This document shows, in pieces, positions 48,901 to 62,689 of a stretch of DNA of 64,000 nucleotides. Position 1 is the first letter of the stretch; each line of letters starts with the position of its first letter. Both the position numbers and the translations under genes were made by a program. The notes under the pieces were generated by a model. The model was not told where the DNA came from, made no database searches, and saw only the letters and a program-made list of their open reading frames with translations. The stretch lies in the NCBI GenBank assembly GCA_023935145.1, contig CM043700.1, forward strand, positions 30,691,001 through 30,755,000, read 5' to 3'. The DNA comes from Bretschneidera sinensis. Taxonomy: Eukaryota > Streptophyta > Magnoliopsida > Brassicales > Akaniaceae.

Positions 48901-51900
48901 AAAAGCATGATCGATCATCAAGAGAAACATGCAGCATAATGTGAAACATTTAAAAAATTCAGTTTGGAGATCAAGTAAAATCGACCTATAAATAGGAGGT
49001 TGTGAATTCAGTAAAGGACCCCTCTCAACACAAAATACTCAAGTTAAGCAAAATTCAATCAAAAGTCAGTTTAGTTTGATGGTTTACATAAATTTTAGTA
49101 TTTTGTAAAGCGATTTTTCAAAAGGTACGACTTCTACAGTCATACATCTAGTAGTTCAAGTAGTTTTAAAAATCAATTATCTTCTCCATCAATGTTTTAA
49201 TCAAGTCTATATTCGTGTAAGTTTTTGTTAACAAGCTTATGTGATGATAGAGATTGTATTCAATGCTATGCATATGAATTGGTGCACATCCATTACCATC
49301 TAGCATTTTATCGAGATAATTATTGTGTTTTGTCTGTGTAGTTAGATAAAAAGTACCCAAATTAACATCGCTTGATCTTTTTTTTGCTGAAATTAAATTT
49401 TCAAGCATTTTATTATTGAGTCTGAGTAAAGGTCTGACACGCTCGCACCAATTTTCTACCTAGATTAGCTTTTTCAAATCGAACATATATATGAACGAAT
49501 CGCAATCTTTTCAAATTAAAATAATTGAATAGTATAAGCTAAAATGATTTTTGTTTATCTTGCTCTTTTTTATATTCACTTTCTCATTATCTCTACCAAA
49601 TACCTGATGAAAAATATCAATTTTTTTTTTCCATCTTATCCCTCTTTTCTAGTCTCCATCTTCCCATCTATTTTTTTCTCAACAAATCGTAACCTTAGAA
49701 TCAAAAGCTATGTATGCCTTGTGGATTGAACTAAGAAAATACAAACCTAAAACTGTGTGACTAGAAAACTGGCACATCTCGAACCAAACTCTGACTAAAT
49801 GTTTTAAAGATAAGGATACAAAAGAAATGAAGCTTGTCCACAAGCTTTGAACATTGAAGAATACGCAAGCATTATCACCTTCTGGATACTTTTTGTCTGT
49901 CATTCAATCCATTCACTTTGTTGCTTACTGGGAAACTAATGGAAGAATTAAAAAGGGGGGGACCTCTAGGTGGGCATCTGTTATTATAATCAGTGTTTGG
50001 ATTTGTCTACTTGAATTTATATGATCTGTCACATTTATGATCACTTTTAAGATACAATGACCTTTCAACAAACATGTATTATTTGCTGACTGTAACCATC
50101 AATGAGGTATCAAATTATTTGAATTCCTGTGGAGGATATATCATTATATCCATTTCATGTTCATATGAAATATCCTGTGGAGGAAGGAGAGATCTTTTTC
50201 GTTTATCTCTCTATCATAAAAAATAAAAAATCTCAGGTGTCAACATTTTGTTTATGAATTAGCTCCCCTCATCTATTTCCTCCATTTTTACTACTGCATC
50301 CTTTATTTCAACTTTTCTTACACCACGTACTGGTACTTCGCTTGCATATAAAATATAGAAATTGATTACATTTATTCTCCCCTTCAATCACTCACAAGGG
50401 GATTATATATATATATATAGACAAACAACTATAAATCTCAAATCATTATTTAGAATGAAATGATAACTCCAACGGGATTTCTTGAGGTGGTATACCGCAT
50501 GTGCAGCTCTAAAAAACATCTTAACTAAGGTTATTGCGTTATTGATATGGATGCAAGTTATCATAAATTTTTCGTACAAATCACATATTCAAATTTTTGG
50601 CCGTCTAAATACCACAAATGTACATGGTAGTGGGCTTAGATCAGTTTTGATAATATTTATAACACCATATGTTCATCTCCAAAAGTGTAAATTCAGTTTT
50701 CTTTTGAGTTCGTTACGACCTCAAAAATTTACCAATATCTTCTTTATTACACTACTATGCGATGTGTTGAAAATTTTCAATATATTAAATATTTTGGGAT
50801 ATGAGTTTTGTTTCTTTCCAAAAAGAAGAAGAGGTTTTTATGGTAATTTTGTCTCACGTTGAGATTGGACGATTCTGATTAAATTTAAGAAAAATAACGA
50901 TCTAACGATTTGAGATTAAATTGACTGTTATAACTATTAATTTTGATCTAACAATCAGATTTAAATTCCAACAATCTGATGGCTATTATTTAATTAACAG
51001 TTATTTTAATTCAGATTCAAATTTAGTACCTTAATCTAAGAAAGCATGTTTTGTTTGGGTATATATAAACCTGAGTAACAGCCATTTGCAAAAAGTAACA
51101 GAATCTTCTCTTTCTCTCTTCTTCGGCAAATCTTTCCACAATATTATTTGTCTGCGGTAAATAATTCTTGTAGTCTTGATTGTACTGAAACCGTTGTACT
51201 GACACTAAACAAAAAATGTTTTGTTGTATCATAAAAGATATTTTTCTGCAACCCACCAGATACCAAATTGGTGCTCCAAATATAAACTTAAGAAAAGGTA
51301 TGGTCGCCATGCGAAACCAATTTCTTCAACAAATTGTTCTAACATGATGTGGGTCATCATAGGTTTGATGTTGTCAACAAATTGAAGGAGACAAAAAAAA
51401 GGGAGACGAACAGGAAGCGAGTGTTGCTGCAGCGGATAACGGTGAAACTTCTTCGACAGATAGATCAACGATTGCTGACTTTTCTAGCGGTGCAACATTT
51501 TCGTCTAAATGTTTGCTAGAATCGCCATAGGATTTCGATGGATTAAAAAAATAAAAAATTAATTTATTAAATTATTATATCGTCTTTCTATGTTTTTTTT
51601 ACAGTAAAATAAATATTTGGAGACATTTTGATAGTACAATATTAACTTACACTTATATGTTAGCATTCCTTTATATAAAACTTTGAAGGTTTAAGTTTTC
51701 ACCATTTTTATATGATTAATTCAACATATCTATGAATATTTCTTTGGAGAGAAGTTGGTGAGTATTTTTCTTGTAAGCATTTACAACTGAAAATTAAATA
51801 ACTCAAACGAGAACTCTTTAGAGTTGAATTTCTCAGAGAGAATTTTTTTTTAAAAATGTCCACCAGGTGATGATTTATATTCTGTTTTTAAATTCACTTC

Positions 51901-54900
51901 CATATGTTACCGTTTGGCTTAACAGTAAAAGCAATTTATAATTTATGAAATATTTTTGAAACTGCTTATATTAAAATAACGATGAAACCAAAAATTATTT
52001 AGTGTTTAATAAAACTAAATATTTCATGCCCTATAATGATATGATTCTATAAGTATATGGACAGATACTGAGTTATATCATGTCTTTCTATAGCTACCAT
52101 TAGAAAGAAGAAAGTAATGAATTAGCTAGCTTGTCCACAAGCTCTGGAGCTACTAGCAACACGCTTGCTTTTGAGCAAAACTTTAATTCCTGCCTAGTTT
52201 TGTCATCCGTTTACTCTTTTTTTTGGCCTTTAGTTAGGAAACCTGTTGAGCAGGGGAAGGGACCACTATTGGTTGGCAAACAATCCGCATGGTGTACAAA
52301 ACTTACTTTTGCATTAAGATGAAAACTTGATAAATAATTTTTAGAAATTTCACTGATAACAATAGTTAAGCATGTATGAACGTTATTAATATTCACTTTT
52401 GAAGTATAGTGACTTTTGAACAACCTTGGTACATAATGACCATTATTTCTACCTGAAACCATCAATATTCAACAAGGCTGACAATTTATTTTTCTTTCAG
52501 CATCTCGTGTTTATTATCTTACATTTAATTAATACATTGACAATGGAGAACGATGAGAACTTTGTATTAGTCATCAAAGAGTAACTCTTTATATTTTTAT
52601 CAATCAATACGTGAAATTTTCATATAGTTTCTTTAAATATATGTGTGATAATTACAAACCTTAAAAGTCAAAAATAATATCATAGTCATGACTCCTTGGT
52701 TTAGAATAGGTTTCAATCATGCTGAGACATAAATGATTGTTTGTGCAGTTAATAAAAAAAAATTTCTAACGGTAAAATAGTATTATGGATCAGTTTGCGC
52801 GCATTGTACTAAATTTATTTTTCGAGACAATAAAAAACAGATTATTTACATTTGACCTAAAAAAATTCACAATGAAAAATACTTTTATTGATAATTAAAA
52901 AATAATTTATTATAATCAAATCAATTATTATACTATTTATATATAATTTCATTTCAATAATAAAAAAAAACTTTAAACTACTCTAGCATGACCTAAATTT
53001 GAGATTATTATAAGAAAAATGGGATAATTATATGCATGTTAATTCATTATCCCCTTACAGAAGGGTCAATCAACAGATTTTCCTTGAAAGGTCAACCAGT
53101 GGGTTTACTTTCAAGTTTGAACCTTAACATTACAGATGACTTCCTGTCTACCGCATGTTTCTTCTTCTGTTTTATAATGGGAAAATTAAATTACTTGCAT
53201 TTACTAAAAATAATGAGTTAGATTTGTATATATATATATAATAATTGAGGAGAGATTGATTGGATATTGTCAATTTTGATATTTAACAATTATTAGCAAC
53301 CAAAGTTGACTTGTTCAATCTCCACCAGGCGGCGGATTTTGATACACGCTTCAAGGAAACCAAGGGAAACAAAGTCTACTCCAACTACCCATAAAGAGTC
53401 AAATGCCAAGATGGGTTTATTTTTGGCCAAATACCACCTTTTTTTTTTATCAATGTTTGACAATATGTTCAATTTTATTCCTAAAATTTTAAATTAATCA
53501 ATATTTTTCATATAGTTTCAAAATGGTTTCAATATTTTCATTACTATCAAGAACTTGATGAAAAACTTAGATTAGTGATCCACGTGATTAAATAGGTACT
53601 TCTCTCGCTAAATTGGGGTTTTAGGGAGAAATTTTTCGTTTAGACGCACATGGTTTGGATTAAAAACATAAACCATATGCTTTGTTTTACCTCAAATAAA
53701 AGTTAACCACATGCATTTGTGATGTTTTTTTTTTAAATTTACTTGAATTTTAAGTTTGGAATGTTTTAGAAAATCAAAGTAAAAGAGAAAAGAAAAGAAA
53801 AAACCAGTTTTGACTTATATGAAAGTTGATTCAATTGACTGAATGTTTGATACATGGTATATACTATCGACTGAATGGATGGATGGATAAAATTTTCTCG
53901 AACTCTCTGGAACTTTTTCAGTCGATTGAACGTTTGAAAATTTGAATTTTTAAAACGTTAAATGACAGTTGCTCGTGAATTGGAGTGTCTGTTGAGAAGA
54001 GACACTCAGTTAAGTCAGTTTTATCACTGAACTAAAGTATCTATTATGAAAAGAAACTAATTAAACACTACCAAAAAAAAGTGTTTAACTGTCGTAATTT
54101 ACATATTACAAACAGTATACATATTTCATATTTCATTTCTTATTCTTCTTCTCATTCTCTAAAAAACCGATCTTTTTATATTTAGATATCCTGCAAATTT
54201 CCAAACATGAGTGCTTTTCATCCATAAACTCATAGAATAACAATAGAGTTTCATTGTATCTTAGAGAAAATTCGTCGGAAACTTTCTTGCACCAGTGAGG
54301 AACAAATTAAACATTACGGAAAGCGATATAATCATGCCTTGAAGCCATTTCTTTTATTCTCTCTTATTTATTTTGATAAACAACCCTTAGAAATTTTCCC
54401 AACATGTGCGATATGGAGGTAATTCCGTTTGTTTTTCAAATTTGTGAGGTTTGAGTTCAGGATGCACTCCTGCTAAGTTCTTAACTGAAATGTGACGACA
54501 ATGGCGAATTTTAAAAGATTTTGTAACTTAAATTAAAACTTTAAGGATTAAATTGAATAAGAGATCAGTCTTCATGAACAAAGAGTGATATTTAACCTTA
54601 AATTTCTCCATGACATATATACAGAAACAAATAACTTCATTTCTTCTTATGTGAGATCATGTTAGTAAGCATTGTTTACGGTATACTGATGAATTTATAT
54701 TCTGCATGTAATCTTTTAAGCTTAATGATCACTTTTAGATCTCTCATTTATATAACTCGAGTTCAATCTATTTATAAATGTATATCCTGTCTAAAACTTT
54801 TAACTTAACAATTACTTTTGGATCCTTTATTTAAAAAACTCAAGTTCGATCCTCACTCCACCAACTAACGTACCCTAAAAAAATTATATTCCATAAGAGA

Positions 54901-55915
54901 ATTGATTATTACTCGACAACATAATTGTCATTTTAGATATAAAAATAATGACCCTTCTTTTCATTTCTTTTACTGAACATTTACGGTTTTTCTTCTTCTT
55001 TTCCCAAGAGAAGAGACTGGCATAGGGTTGATAATCCATTTCCCTGAACCATTCTTCCTATATATGTCAAACAGAATCTCCTACATTTGCAAGCTTGGGA
55101 AATTAAGATAGAGAAAAGCATAGTCACCAACGAGAGGAAGTTACTAGGTTTGGTAATTTGAAACCCATTGAACCACCCCACTATGAATGGAAGATCTTTT
55201 GTATCGCGACCTTCAATCAGTAGTCAATGATCAAGGTTGGCGCCATCTGATGCACATGTAAATTCTAATTCTCTATGCATAAATTTTCTTGCTTTCCCTA
55301 ATAAAAATGGTTCGATGAGCTCACTGCATAAAACAAGGCAGAAAACAAAACGAATAACCCATACATCTGCATGAAGCAGCCTATTTTACACAGCATGTTA
55401 CCATGAATTTACTCAAATTATTATACCTCCTGTCAATGAATACTAATAAATGGAACAAAAACCATTACATGCTGTGGTATCATTAGACGAACAAAACATA
55501 AATAGATACATTTGAAAGTTAGACATTCTTTACTCAACAAAAAGAACAATTAGGCAAAAACAGGGGGTACAAACAAAGAGAATTTTTGTGAGCTACATAG
55601 GGAAATGAACACTATTTTACACAAAATAGGTCATCTCAGAGTCGAGATAACCTGAATCAAAATTAGTTAAAAGTGTCGCCATGTTGATCATATCTACTGT
55701 ACTCTTCATTTCTTTGCCTGGGCTTTATATTCATTCATTCTTGCTTTGGTCAGACATTTGTACAGAAAGTAGGCAAAGAGAGGATGTTGCTTTCCAATGG
55801 CAAAAGCTGTTCAGTCAATCAACCCCCTTTGCACTATTAGGAACCTGTCCTCTATAAGAAGCCCATCAGATAAAGGCTGAAATTTCCATTTTTCCGGGTC
55901 AAGTTTTATTTAATA
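45982..55915. other. gene-poor intergenic region
   Basis: Nearly 10 kb of AT-rich DNA between the MYB and antiporter genes. I recognise only the MITE at 47114-47438 and related fragments near 46970-47100 and 49560-49700, short microsatellites (for example TA at about 50406-50419 and 53227-53240), and a TATAAATAGGAGG stretch near 48987 that may be an old LTR promoter. Short open frames (48448-48645, 50482-50862, 53036-53221) have no recognisable family. The last about 300 bases should include the antiporter 3' UTR. Confidence 0.55.
47114..47438. mobile_element. MITE with GATTGGTAGAG termini
   Basis: The left end reads GATTGGTAGAGGAGAAAA and the right end, reversed, GATTGGTAGAGAAAAAAA. The interior is strongly purine-rich on the left and pyrimidine-rich on the right, so the whole could fold. 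Related half-copies lie at about 46970-47100 and 49560-49700. The target duplication is not clear, so the superfamily is open. Confidence 0.6.
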
Positions 55916-58900
55916 TCATGAATCATGAGAACCTTGGACGATCAAAGTAATTCGCTTAGCACTGTCTGCGCGAAGGCTCTCTCCTTTAAAACCAATCTGG
56001 GAGAAATCATATTCAAGATACCTCAACATACTTGCTCCAACAGTAATTATGCAAAATATTTAAAATAATGCAGCCTTTGCATGATGACAAATTGAAATAG
56101 CATAAGTACATTCGAAGGCAGATAATTACCTCGCTTGAAATATCAGGGGAGAACCACCGCAAGAGCACCCCAAGATGTACGACAGCAGGTATCAACTTGA
56201 AAAGCAATGGCGTAGTCACCTGCACCACTACTTTGTGAGCAAAGTTTACAAGATCAAAATAAACTGGATGAGTATATAATAGTGGGATAATATCATATTA
56301 ACCCAAAGGATACTAACAATGTCCTGAAACTGGACAGTTTCAACCATATCATGAACTGTCATCATTCAAATCCAAACATGCTAACTCAAGCCAACAAAGT
56401 TTTCAACCATTTCCAGCAAGGCAAACCAACAAATTTACACGTTGCACTGATAATTCGTTCAGTTAAAACTACAAGATTTCCCTATAAATTGCGATCTATA
56501 GTTATACTTCAAATAACTAGCCAAACTATCTGGGCTTCCCAATTTTCGCTATTTGTTGTGGGTATTGTCCAAAAATGCTGACACAGGGAACTTGAAATTC
56601 AATAGAAGTTTTTTTCTTTTTTTCTGATTAAGTTCAATCATAAGTTGTTTGTCGTAATGACAAAGGCAGATGTTCAAGAACATTTAAACAAATATACTTT
56701 TGAACCTTGCATTTCACAGTGAATCACTACAATAGAAACATGCAAGAAGATGGCAAACATACCAGACTCAGAGCTGTTGTGCCAAGAAGCAGTAGATACA
56801 GTTTACCCTGCAACAATCAAAAAATCTTCAGTTGCATTTGAAACAAGACACTACAGAAAGAGAAGACGTGCACGCTAGAATCGATGACTATTGAGTTAGA
56901 CAAAAATTCACAAACATGGATTTTGCATAAAATCATATGCAATAGCTTAATTAAATTTTGTATTAAAGTATATCCACCATTCTCCACTTGGTTGGTTGGA
57001 TACTGGATGCAGTAGGAGAGAGAGAGAGAGTTATAAGTTACTCGTTACTAGGAAGTCAACATAACAGGTGCAACTGATTCTAAGATCTTCCTTATTTGGA
57101 AAACTATATTAAAAAAAACACACAATTCAATTTTGTTTCCACTTGCTCCTTTTCTCTCAAGGAACATGACCCATACATAAACAGAAATATATTTGTCAAC
57201 ACCCACAAAATAATATATATATATATATATATATGGGAGGATAGCTACCAGCTTAGATAGATGCACTATTTTGAAGACATGATACAAACCTCAACTAGAT
57301 GAAGATTAGAAGCACGACTTAAGAGAACAAAAGCAAATTCTCCAATTTGAGCCAGGGACATTCCAACCTACACATATGGAAAAACATAAGGCCCTCTTCA
57401 ATGGAATGGTGTAAAATAGTCAAAATACAGATAGCAAATGTACTATTAGTAGGGGTCAAATCTTACAAGAAGCGAAGTTTTGTTACTATATCCAAATGTC
57501 TTAACAACGGTGGCAACCACAAAAGTTTTTATCACGATCACCAATAATACAGCCGCTAGTAATATATCAACGTGATTCCAAAGGAAATGTACATGAATTA
57601 ACATTCCAATACTGGCAAGAAAAAGAGCAGCAAAGAAGTTGCGAATGGGCTCCACCTAAAATAAAATTAGAGCAAAACACAGAACACTTACATAAGTGAT
57701 GGTCAGAATTTCTAATAAGAACCAATAAACAGCAAAAGGCAGGTAAAACCACAGTATATACAAAAAAAAAATTAAAACATTTACCCTAGTTTCACAAAAT
57801 TAGTGAATGAAAGTGAAGAAAAGATTTTGGAGATCATTACTCATATAATAATAACCCATTAGCATACATAACTAATGACTATAAAACAAAGATGAACAAA
57901 GTCAAACAAGCAAGAGATGCAACAAGATGGCCAGCAAATTTCCTTAGAAGCGAAGTTCGAGTGACCACTAGGATCTTTGATAAAACATAACCTATTGATG
58001 GGGGATCAACTAAGAATTTGTTTAGGAACAAGTATTTCAGGAAAAGGCATAATTGTAATAGTAGTATTTAATTATGGAGTTTTACTATTTATTTCCTTGT
58101 TTGAGTAGTATTCCTTATAATGATGGGGGACCAACTAAGAGTTTCTTTAGGAACAAGTATTTGAGGAAAAGGCATATTTGTAATAGGAGTCGTATTTAAT
58201 TATGAGGTTTTAGTATTTATTTTCTTATTTGAGTAGGATTCCTTATTGGAATATGAGTAGGGTTTTCCAATATGTAATTGATACCTTATGTTATTTGGAT
58301 CAGACATCGATGAATAAACAAACTATTGATATTTGATTGCATCCCTGCGATGGGTTTTACTCCTTTGCACCTTGTGATTGGATTGTTGCTTCCCCATTGG
58401 GAAAATCAAATCCTTAGTATTGAGATTGGGTTATTTTATTTTCTTGTGGCTGGGTTTTTTTTCTCCTACTGTTCTACATCACTTATTATATGCATGGAAA
58501 AAGAGGAAAAGGCACACAAAAGTATAAAATTGCAATTTTCTTTCTATTTGTGCCTCAAGAAGATACTGAGACTGTGTACAGAGATTACAAATGTGCCCTA
58601 TTGAGCCTTTCAATGCACACGAATGTAGAAAAACAGCAATGGGGACCTGAAATCAATAAGTCAATCAATTTAAGAGAAAGCATCTTTGAATTTAAAGATG
58701 CACATACACACGAAGTAGAATAACAGCAATGGTAATTGAAATCGAAAACTCAATCAAGTTAAGGCAGAAAGCATCTTTAAATTTAAAGATACACACGTGC
58801 ACTCGCACACAAGCACACCCACATGCACACATGTCCATGCACGTGTACCCACACACAAGATACAGAAAATTACTAATATATTTAAAATGGATCATGGTTA

Positions 58901-61900
58901 ATCTCTAACTTGTTCATTTCCACTCGGATAATATTATTCTTTGTGTATCACTCTTCTTTTCCTTCTACTGGAAATTACACTGTGATTTATATTTGCACTT
59001 TTGCTCTTTATGAAATTTATCAAAATATTGATACCTCAGATGGTCCCCATGTTGCTCGCATCTGTTCAGAACTTCCACTCATTTCCCATAAATGACTCAA
59101 TAATCTTAAAAACCTTAAGAGAAAATCCACCACAAAGGCATGAGGGGAAAATAAATCCCTCAAAATGCAAAACACATAATTATAGTAAGTAAGAAGAGCA
59201 ATATGAAAGTCGTTTGAGAATGCTAAGTCCTGAAAAATGGTATACAAACTAACAATCTTACTTGTTCAAGTGTATGGTGTGCAAGATCAGTTGTCGATAT
59301 CATCACTCCCGCAGCAAAGGAACCCAGTTCAAGGCTAAGACCAAGCTTATCGCTACACTGAAATGCCACAACAGCCTCTATATTAGACAGATACACAAGC
59401 ATGCACCAATTGCAAGAGGAAGTTGGGGGAGTGGGGTTAAATACGTATAGGTTTGACCAATAAAAAAAAATTATGTATTGTTGGTTTGAAAGGCAACCGA
59501 ATATGAGGGAACAAGGACAAAGTGATCAGCAAAATGTGTATTGGAATAATAACAATTAAATGAAGAATAGATCTATCTCATGCTAAACAGAACAAAACGA
59601 ACAAGAGTGTGTCAATTACAATGCAAGAAGTAAGAACAGGGAAACGAGGCAAACCCATGCAACAAGTAAGCAGAATGCCACCGATGCCAATTGATAGAGT
59701 TCATTAGTCTGTGTAAAGAAAATTTTAGTCAATAAAATGTCTACCACAAAAAATAAGAATTGATGCCAATAATCTACATTACCTGTGATGATAGGCTTAT
59801 CATAAGCTTAAGAAACCAAGGTAAACAGGTACGAGATAATATCGTCAAGATGGCCAAAAATGTAATCAAAATCACCAACCTGGAAATATACAGCTAACAT
59901 GTTAAAAAAAGATAAGAATCCGGATAATCAATAGTGAGCAGAGCAAAGCAAGAGCTTTTTTTTAATAAGTGCAAAATAAGAGCATTAAAAGTAATCGGTT
60001 CATTAAATTCTCACGATTTAGTCATGGACAATATTCCTTGAAGGATACCAGATGTGCCACCAAGAATCGGAAGCAGAGCAAACAGCAAACCCACAGCACA
60101 ATCCTGGCAGGCCATCAAGACAAAATTTATAGCAAAAGTAACATTAACTGTTTAACAAGAAAAATACAATAGGAAAACATTTTAATTTTACAGTTAATTC
60201 AAGCATCAAGTGGTGAAAAGATAGCATCTGCCACCATACAGATTTGAGAAGTGCAAGTAAATACCTGGAGGATAAGAGTACCAATTGTGACCTGGCCATG
60301 AAGGGCACTTATACTATTTCTCTCCATCAAAAATTTCAAAACCTGAGACCAAACAAGATGCAACAAACATCAAATATTGACAATACAACTTTGGATTATA
60401 TATGTGAGGAAATATAGTAAAACAACATCAAGGAAAAACTGAAAATGCCACTGAAAGTGAGTTCAAAGGACATGAAAGGCACACATACTATTTCTTTCCA
60501 TAAAAAATTTCAAATCCTGAGACGCAAGATGGACCAAACATCAAATAGCAACAACAAAACTTTGGATTTTATATGTGAGGAAAATATTGTAAAACAACAA
60601 GAAAGAAAAACCGATAATGCCTCTGAACGTGAGTTCAAAGAAAAACTTAATCAACAAGGCTTTGTTCTTAATTCCATTACATCAGAAAATTCTCTTTCGA
60701 GCATACTACAACCAGAATCCAAGACACTCAAAGCAGGAATTCTTATGTCTGGAGCAGAAACAAATTTCAAAGAGTTAAAATGTCCATCAACAGAAAGTAG
60801 CCCATTGTAGAAAAGGTCAAACGATCCATGCAGCCCAATTCTCAAGTCAGATCATGCATACTCCAATTCAAGAGGGCTTTCAAAGGAAACACATACAGAA
60901 ATTGATGATAACTCAAATCCGGACTTCAAATCGCTAATAATAACAACAAACAAGTTAATAAAAATGAAAGTTACTTTAGAGACTGAACCAAGCAATTCAT
61001 ATGGTTTTCTGTTCTAATAACATAAAAGAAATAATAAAAAATAAAAATAAAAAACTCAACGAAGAAATAAAAATGTGGTGCGTGACAATCAAGAAAACAG
61101 ATTATTTGCAATACCACTAACAGCCTGTTTGGTACGCAAAATCTAATTATGTGGAACAGACTTGCTATTTCACAGGAATACAATTGTGATTCCAATAGAA
61201 AGTTTGGTTGTGCATGCAAAATAGCTAATTGCATTCTGATTCTAATGTTTGGTTGGATGGAATAGGGCCCTGGAATTGTGATGGAATCTGTTGTAATGAC
61301 CAAAATATCTTTTACCTTCAAAACAGGCAAAAAAAATAGATAAAAATTCAGTTCTAATATATTTTCTCATTTTTTAAACCATTCAACAGTAATGTATAAT
61401 ATTATTTTATTCCTATTTAACAATTTTCTTCTAATCAATATTATAATAGTTTTATTCCTTAATCTTTAAGTAATATTGATGTTTATATTTTTTTTCCAAA
61501 AAAAAAAGAAAAAAATATCAAGAATAGAAAAGAAAACTTTATCACCCATTTGTACAACATAATTTATAATATCAAGAATGTGCCTTTACAATATCTTGGA
61601 ATATTATGATTTGTGGGAGGTCAAGAATGTGCCTTAACAATATCTTGGAATATTATGATTGGTGAAGGCTTTTTGGTCCAAAGTGGACAAGGCAAATGCT
61701 AGTCCATTGTTTTCATTTGTAATTCCAGGTTTTGAGGCAATTGAGTTTGCCATAGAATTGCAATTCTATGTTTATTTTACAACCAAACAAAATAACTGGT
61801 GCGGCACATGAAATTTTAATTCTATTGCCACTCAATTCCACGTATCAAACAGGTCCATAAAAGAATATAGGTACAAGAAATAAAAATGTGGTGCATAACA

Positions 61901-62352
61901 ATAAAGAAAACAGAATATTTACATTACTAAAAAGAAACTAGGTAGACTCTGGATGCTAGTTAAAAGATAGAGTCGATGAGATTCAGACTTGCCTAACTAC
62001 ACGTATGTGCATATACAGCATGCGTGTACACAAACACACATACAGAGAGAGGGGAGAGGGGAGAGAGAGAGAGAGAGAAATCAATGCAAAAAAGTAAAAT
62101 ATGAAATGCCCCATCCCCTGTACACACATGAATAGAGCAACCAAAAGAAACTATTAGCGCAGATCAATCTTCATTGTAATAGTAATTACACAGGCAGACG
62201 TGACTCAATAAAATTTCAGCTTTCAAAATTACATCTATAAATAACTTGTCTGTTATTAAATATAGCATAAAGGTAGAAATTACCACTGCTGTCGAAGACA
62301 TAGACAGCAATACACCAACAAATATCCCCTCCGTAGGTTTACCACCACATAA
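55916..62352 (-). CDS. K+/H+ efflux antiporter, KEA4/5/6-like (C-terminal 11 exons)
   Basis: Eleven minus-strand exons join in frame to 321 residues: 62352-62284, 60342-60265, 60103-60015, 59879-59783, 59708-59655, 59357-59262, 57655-57467, 57367-57290, 56807-56763, 56219-56130 and 55996-55916. They encode CPA2-type antiporter helices: LLSMSSTAVVLKFLMERN, QDCAVGLLFALLP, ELGSFAAGVMISTTD, NFFAALFLASIGMLI and SLAQIGEFAFVLLSRAS. The protein ends QGSHDS with no RCK/TrkA-N domain, as in the KEA4-6 group, which exchange K+ for H+ in Golgi, TGN and prevacuolar membranes. About half the protein, including the N-terminal signal and first helices, should lie beyond position 64000. Introns carry a MITE, a LINE, an LTR fragment and a partial exon duplication; the visible exons are undamaged. 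Confidence 0.93.
57996..58480 (+). repeat. LTR-like fragment with 125-bp internal tandem duplication (KEA intron)
   Basis: A unit starting TGATGGGGGAYCAACTAAGA is present at 57996-58120 and 58121-about 58245, diverged by perhaps a tenth. It leads into GATGAATAAACAAACTATTGA and further sequence that look like the U5 side of a plant LTR, but no ends, primer site or coding region are visible. Confidence 0.45.
58621..58862. repeat. 91-bp tandem duplication running into a CA-rich microsatellite
   Basis: Unit 1 (58621-58711) and unit 2 (58712-about 58800) share AACAGCAATGG and AAAGCATCTTTRAATTTAAA at the same spacing. They are followed by an imperfect CA/CCA-rich tract to about 58862. Non-coding, in a KEA intron. 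Confidence 0.8.
60297..60645 (-). repeat. 174-bp tandem duplication covering the 5' half of a KEA exon
   Basis: Unit 1 (60297-60470) includes the acceptor and first about 46 bases of the live exon 60342-60265. Unit 2 (60471-about 60645) repeats them with a CTCAG acceptor and a frame reading DLKFFMERNSM instead of VLKFLMERNSI. The copy has no matching exon end or donor. In transcript order the dead copy comes first. Confidence 0.88.
61121..61857. mobile_element. PIF/Harbinger-like MITE (KEA intron)
   Basis: Ends CAGCCTGTTTGGTACG and, reversed, TGGACCTGTTTGATACG form terminal inverted repeats. TAA flanks both sides (61118-61120 and 61858-61860), the 3-bp TWA target typical of PIF/Harbinger. 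Inside, 49 bp are tandemly duplicated (61572-61620 and 61621-61669). There is no transposase. Confidence 0.72.
62044..62079. repeat. GA microsatellite
   Basis: GAGAGAGAGAG tracts with GGGGAGA interruptions lie in the KEA intron, next to CA-rich sequence. Confidence 0.85.
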
Positions 62353-62689
62353 CTGCAAAAAGCATGCAGCTACATCAATCAAAAACTAATTGATATATTG
62401 ATATCAGTAAAGAGGAGGAAAAAGAGATTCTATGACTAGGAAGGGTCAAAAAGGCAATAATATATTTTCTTCAATCCAAAATTTCCAGACTTATTCAAGA
62501 TTGCAAGGGTTAAATAATCACTCATTAGCTTGTGTTTCATTGACCAATGATGGATTTTCTTCAATGTGCTTTCATACATAACGTCCACGATTAGAAGATT
62601 GAAATGGTTGAAAGTTTCTTGGAGATATTATATAGTGCGAGGTTAGATGTGACTAGAGAAGATTCAGTTAGGTGGAGGCCTAGCCCGGA

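Noticed and set aside
50482..50862. 126-codon frame in the gene-poor region
   Set aside because: Low-complexity hydrophobic composition, no family and no conserved motif.
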